From positions 62,001 through 126,000 of the forward strand of contig JAEYAW010000028.1 of NCBI GenBank assembly GCA_023404675.1: a DNA stretch of 64,000 nucleotides, read 5' to 3'. The notes under the pieces were generated by a model, which saw only the letters and a program-made list of their open reading frames with translations, was not told the DNA's origin and did no database searches. Below, piece by piece: positions 61,112 through 64,000 of the stretch; the first letter of the stretch is position 1; the number at the start of each line of letters is the position of its first letter. Both the position numbers and the translations under genes were made by a program. The DNA is from Pseudomonadota bacterium (GTDB lineage Bacteria > Pseudomonadota > Alphaproteobacteria > Rhizobiales > Xanthobacteraceae).

Positions 61112-62298
61112 GCGGGCACCGCCGGGCGATCATGAACGCGATCCGTCCGGATCATGCGCGACACCGCCGAGACGCTCTGGCGGCGGCGCAGCCACAGATA
61201 AAGTCCCGTGATCAGGATCGCGATGGTGATCACGTCGAGAATGGCCCAGATGATCCGCAGCGGCAGTCCGCCATAGTCGCCGAAATGCAGCGGCTGCGAG
61301 AGCAGGACGGTGGAGACATACCAGGCCATGCTGCGGCTGTCGGTCACCTGCCCGGTCGCGGCGTCGACGAGAATCGGCTTGAGCAGCCGCGAAGTGAGCG
61401 GCGTGTCGCCGCGCATGAACACCGCATAGTGCGTCTTGCTGCTGAACAGCGAGCCCGGATAGGCGATGAAGGCCGGCACCATGTCGGGTTCGGTCTCGCG
61501 CGACACCCGCGCCACGCCCTCGATCGAGACCGGGGTTGTCACCAGCGGCCTGTCCTTGTACTGCGCCGTCATGTCCGCGAGCTGATCGAACTGCCACATC
61601 TTGATGGCGAGATCGGCCCAGGTGTTGATGGTCCCGGTGAAGCCGACCACCAGCATCCACATCACCAGCGTGATGCCTGTGAGGTTATGGAAATCGAGCC
61701 AGCGCACCACGCGCGGGCGGCCGCGGCGATAGGCGCCGAACCGCAGCTTCCGCATCGCCGGCGCATAGACCACGATGCCGGAGATGATCGCGACGCAGAA
61801 CAAAATCCCCATGAGGCCGAGGAACAGTTTGCCCGGCAGCCCCGCGAACATGTCCGTGTGGAGGCGAAGCATGATGTAGGTGAAACGGCCCTCGAACGCA
61901 GGCGAATCCAGATAGGCGCCGGTGTGCGCATCGACGCGTGCGAGGCGGTTGTTCTGCGGGTTGACCTCGATCGAGGGACCGATGCTGACCCACATCGTAT
62001 TCGGCTCGTCGCGGTCCCAGATCAGAAAGTGCGGCACCTTGCCGGGATTGGCCTTGAGCGCGTTGGCGACAACCACGTCGAGGTCGGCCTTCGGCGTCCC
62101 GGCCGGAACGATCGCGGCCGGAACCTCCTCATGCAGAAGCTCGTCGATCTCGTGATGGAAGATCAGCGGAAGGCCGGTGATGCACAGCAGCAGCATGAAC
62201 ACCGTACAGACGAGGCTGGACCATTTGTGGACCCAGCTCCATTTGCGGAACGGTGCGCGACTGGCTTGGCGCTGCTCTGCGGCTTCACTTCCAGGCAT
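61108..62298 (-). CDS. PepSY-associated TM-helix protein (FegB-like)
   Basis: A 396-residue inner-membrane protein with about four membrane helices. WVHKWSSLVCTVFMLLLCITG near the N-terminus, RLHTDMFAGLPGKLFLGLMG, WLDFHNLTGITLVMWMLVVG and a last helix near 365-385 are the PepSY_TM pattern, with His residues that could bind heme or metal. In Bradyrhizobium FegB lies next to the ferrichrome receptor FegA and is needed for its use; relatives act as ferrisiderophore reductases. Its start overlaps the receptor stop by 14 bp. Confidence 0.88.
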   Translation of the reverse strand: MPGSEAAEQRQASRAPFRKWSWVHKWSSLVCTVFMLLLCITGLPLIFHHEIDELLHEEVPAAIVPAGTPKADLDVVVANALKANPGKVPHFLIWDRDEPNTMWVSIGPSIEVNPQNNRLARVDAHTGAYLDSPAFEGRFTYIMLRLHTDMFAGLPGKLFLGLMGILFCVAIISGIVVYAPAMRKLRFGAYRRGRPRVVRWLDFHNLTGITLVMWMLVVGFTGTINTWADLAIKMWQFDQLADMTAQYKDRPLVTTPVSIEGVARVSRETEPDMVPAFIAYPGSLFSSKTHYAVFMRGDTPLTSRLLKPILVDAATGQVTDSRSMAWYVSTVLLSQPLHFGDYGGLPLRIIWAILDVITIAILITGLYLWLRRRQSVSAVSRMIRTDRVHDRPAVPA

Positions 62299-64000
62299 AT
62301 CTCAACGTACCGAGTACGGTGCGGCCCTGCCCAAGGCTGCAATAGGCGAGACCCGTCGCGCAGGATACCACATAGTAGCGGTCTCCGATATTGGTGAGAT
62401 TGACCTGTGCGCTGAGGCCTTTCATCTCCGGCTTCAGATAGGAGAAATCGTAGCTCACGACGGCATCGAACAGCGTGTAGTCCGGGACGAAGATGGTGTT
62501 CGCGCTATCGCCGTAATTCTCGCCCACATAACGAACGCCTGCGCCGATGCCCAGCCCGGCGACGGGGCCGTCATGCCAGGTATACTTGCCCCAGAGCGAC
62601 GCCTGCTGGAGCGGGACGCTCGGGAGATATTTTCCGGCATTTCCGGCAATGCTCTCCGTCACCCTGGGATCGAGGTGGCTATAGCCCGCGATGATTTCGA
62701 ACTCCCGCGTCACGTTTCCCTTGGCTTCAAATTCGAAACCCCGCACCCGCGCCGCGTCGGTCTGAACGTTGAAGAGCGGATTAAGGGGACTTCCCGTCAG
62801 GATATCTTTCTTGTCGATCTCAAACAGCGAGACGGTGAACATCAGGTTGGTGCCGATCGGATTGAACTTCAATCCGATTTCCTTGCCTTCGCCTGTCGTG
62901 GGCTTGAACGAATTTCCGGTTGAATCGCCGCCAAGGTTCGGCACGAACGAGGTCGAATAGCTGACGTAGGGAGCGAGCCCGAAGTCGAACAGATAACTCA
63001 GGCCCACGCGGCCCGTCGTGGCGGAGTCGTTTCGGCCAGAAACCCCGGCGGGAGGATAGAAGCCCGAGCTTACATAGGATGTGGTCACGAAGTCCTGACG
63101 GCCCGTGAGGGACAACGTGAAGCGATCGAACTTGATCTGATCCTGCACATAGACGCCGGCCTGCGACAGACGATCATCGCGGGCAATAAACGGGATCAGC
63201 GAATTGAACGAAGGAATAGCCGTGACGCCGTAGACGGGCGCGTAGGCATCGAGCGGCGAAATTCCGGCAGTTCGATAATCGGTCATCCCGACCTGGTAGA
63301 AGTAATCGAGACCGACCAGAACCTTGTGCGTGAAGAGTCCGGTCTGCACGTCGGCCTGAAACTGATTGTCGATCGCGACGCTCTGTGCGCGGGCCTGCAC
63401 GTAATTGTAGCTGCGCGACACCAGCCGGTCGGTCAGCATGCCTTCCGAACGCACGCTGGCCAGGTTGTTCGACACATCCATGTAGCGGACATTCTGCCGG
63501 AACTGGAAGATGTCGTTGAACCTGTGTTCCAGCGCGTATCCGATCGAGGCATGTTCGAGATTGTATCGATCGACGGACGGCTCACCGATGTAGCGACTGT
63601 ACGGCACCGGCCCGAGGACGCTCGGCAGCAGCGAAACCTGGCCGGGAACGTATTGCTGGTAGCCCCTGTTATCGACCTTCTGATATTGCGCGAGAACCGT
63701 GAAACTCGTGTCCGTCGTCGGCCGCCATGTCAGGCTTGGCGCGATGAACAGCTTGTTGTCCTGCACATGGTCGATCTGGGTATTGCTATCGCGGGCCAGA
63801 CCGACAAGCCGATAGAGAAACTCGCCGTTCTTGTCGATCGGTCCGCCGATATCGAACGCACCCTGAAACCGGTCGAACGAACCGAACGTGCCGACAACTT
63901 CATAGTGAGGCGTCGCGGTCGGCCGTTTGCTCGTCATGTTCAACAAGCCACCCGGGTCGGAAAGTCCGTAAAGTCCCGACGACGGTCCCTTGAGAACTTC
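62285..64000 (-). CDS. TonB-dependent siderophore receptor, C-terminal part (5' end outside window)
   Basis: The frame is open to the window edge. The first visible residues (EVLKGPSSGLYGLSDPGG) belong to the plug domain of siderophore receptors; LLNMTSKRP follows. About 550 residues of beta-barrel come next, ending in the aromatic-terminal strand GTLRYAWK. The barrel features (GYVQDQIKF-like VYVQDQIKFDRFTLSLTGRQ, FVPDYTLFDAVVSYDF) match ferrichrome/ferrioxamine-type receptors. With the PepSY gene it resembles fegAB. The siderophore is not known. Any iron-box promoter is outside the window. Confidence 0.93.
   Translation of the reverse strand, partial: EVLKGPSSGLYGLSDPGGLLNMTSKRPTATPHYEVVGTFGSFDRFQGAFDIGGPIDKNGEFLYRLVGLARDSNTQIDHVQDNKLFIAPSLTWRPTTDTSFTVLAQYQKVDNRGYQQYVPGQVSLLPSVLGPVPYSRYIGEPSVDRYNLEHASIGYALEHRFNDIFQFRQNVRYMDVSNNLASVRSEGMLTDRLVSRSYNYVQARAQSVAIDNQFQADVQTGLFTHKVLVGLDYFYQVGMTDYRTAGISPLDAYAPVYGVTAIPSFNSLIPFIARDDRLSQAGVYVQDQIKFDRFTLSLTGRQDFVTTSYVSSGFYPPAGVSGRNDSATTGRVGLSYLFDFGLAPYVSYSTSFVPNLGGDSTGNSFKPTTGEGKEIGLKFNPIGTNLMFTVSLFEIDKKDILTGSPLNPLFNVQTDAARVRGFEFEAKGNVTREFEIIAGYSHLDPRVTESIAGNAGKYLPSVPLQQASLWGKYTWHDGPVAGLGIGAGVRYVGENYGDSANTIFVPDYTLFDAVVSYDFSYLKPEMKGLSAQVNLTNIGDRYYVVSCATGLAYCSLGQGRTVLGTLRYAWK

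Noticed and set aside
1..64000. CRISPR arrays, tRNA or rRNA genes, prophage, complete insertion sequences
   Set aside because: No regularly spaced repeats, no cloverleaf or rRNA motifs recognised, no integrase or transposase with proper domains.

Overview
The window is about 64 kb of GC-rich chromosomal DNA from an alphaproteobacterium. The best fit is the Bradyrhizobium / Rhodopseudomonas / Nitrobacter / Afipia group. Reasons are the gene order (rph-rdgB-hemW, hrcA-grpE, divL-tsaE/amgK-murU-addB-addA-trxA, trpF-trpB-trpA-accD-folC), an AccD without the zinc-ribbon cysteines, a FegA/FegB-like iron uptake pair, and several short intergenic palindrome families I recognise from that group. The placement is by recognition, not by a search. 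I saw no tRNA, rRNA, CRISPR array, prophage or complete insertion sequence.

Layout. 1-8.1 kb is mixed: the end of a patatin-like lipase, 3-hydroxybutyrate dehydrogenase, a polysaccharide flippase, an aldo/keto reductase, a Zn/Cd/Pb P-type ATPase with a small secreted His/Cys protein, a Nudix protein and a decayed ABC-exporter ATPase. 8.1-16.3 kb is housekeeping: gpmA, dapB, dut, coaBC (with an extra ribbon-helix-helix N-terminus), ubiB, ubiE, a VOC protein, mutM and a methyltransferase. 16.3-29.0 kb is one minus-strand block: divL, tsaE/amgK fusion, pilZ, murU, addB, addA, trxA. It joins cell-cycle signalling, tRNA modification, cell-wall recycling and recombination. 29.1-40.4 kb is also mainly minus strand: a phosphoesterase, and rpsA, sppA, ihfB, lapA, trpF, trpB, trpA, accD, folC, interrupted by a DUF559 nuclease gene bracketed by repeats. 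A broken brnT with an intact brnA lies between cmk and rpsA.

41-57 kb holds ahpC-ahpD, a secreted helix-hairpin-helix protein, yciB, ftsY, an RluA-type synthase, grpE, hrcA, rph, rdgB, hemW, a PBP-activator lipoprotein, rsmI, yraN, gshB, hypotheticals and a ComM-like ATPase. 57.5-64 kb holds a hybrid histidine kinase with one degenerate receiver, an OlsB-like acyltransferase, and a coupled TonB receptor / PepSY protein / small membrane protein operon cut by the window end.

Translational coupling is common: four-base ATGA or GTGA overlaps join coaBC-dut, ubiE-ubiB, addB-addA, divL-tsaE, trpF-trpB, accD-folC and PepSY-small protein. The most unusual items are the DUF559 gene with inverted-repeat flanks inside the trp genes, the toxin with an internal in-frame deletion beside a whole antitoxin, the RHH-CoaBC fusion, and the DivL kinase with Tyr at the phospho-acceptor position.
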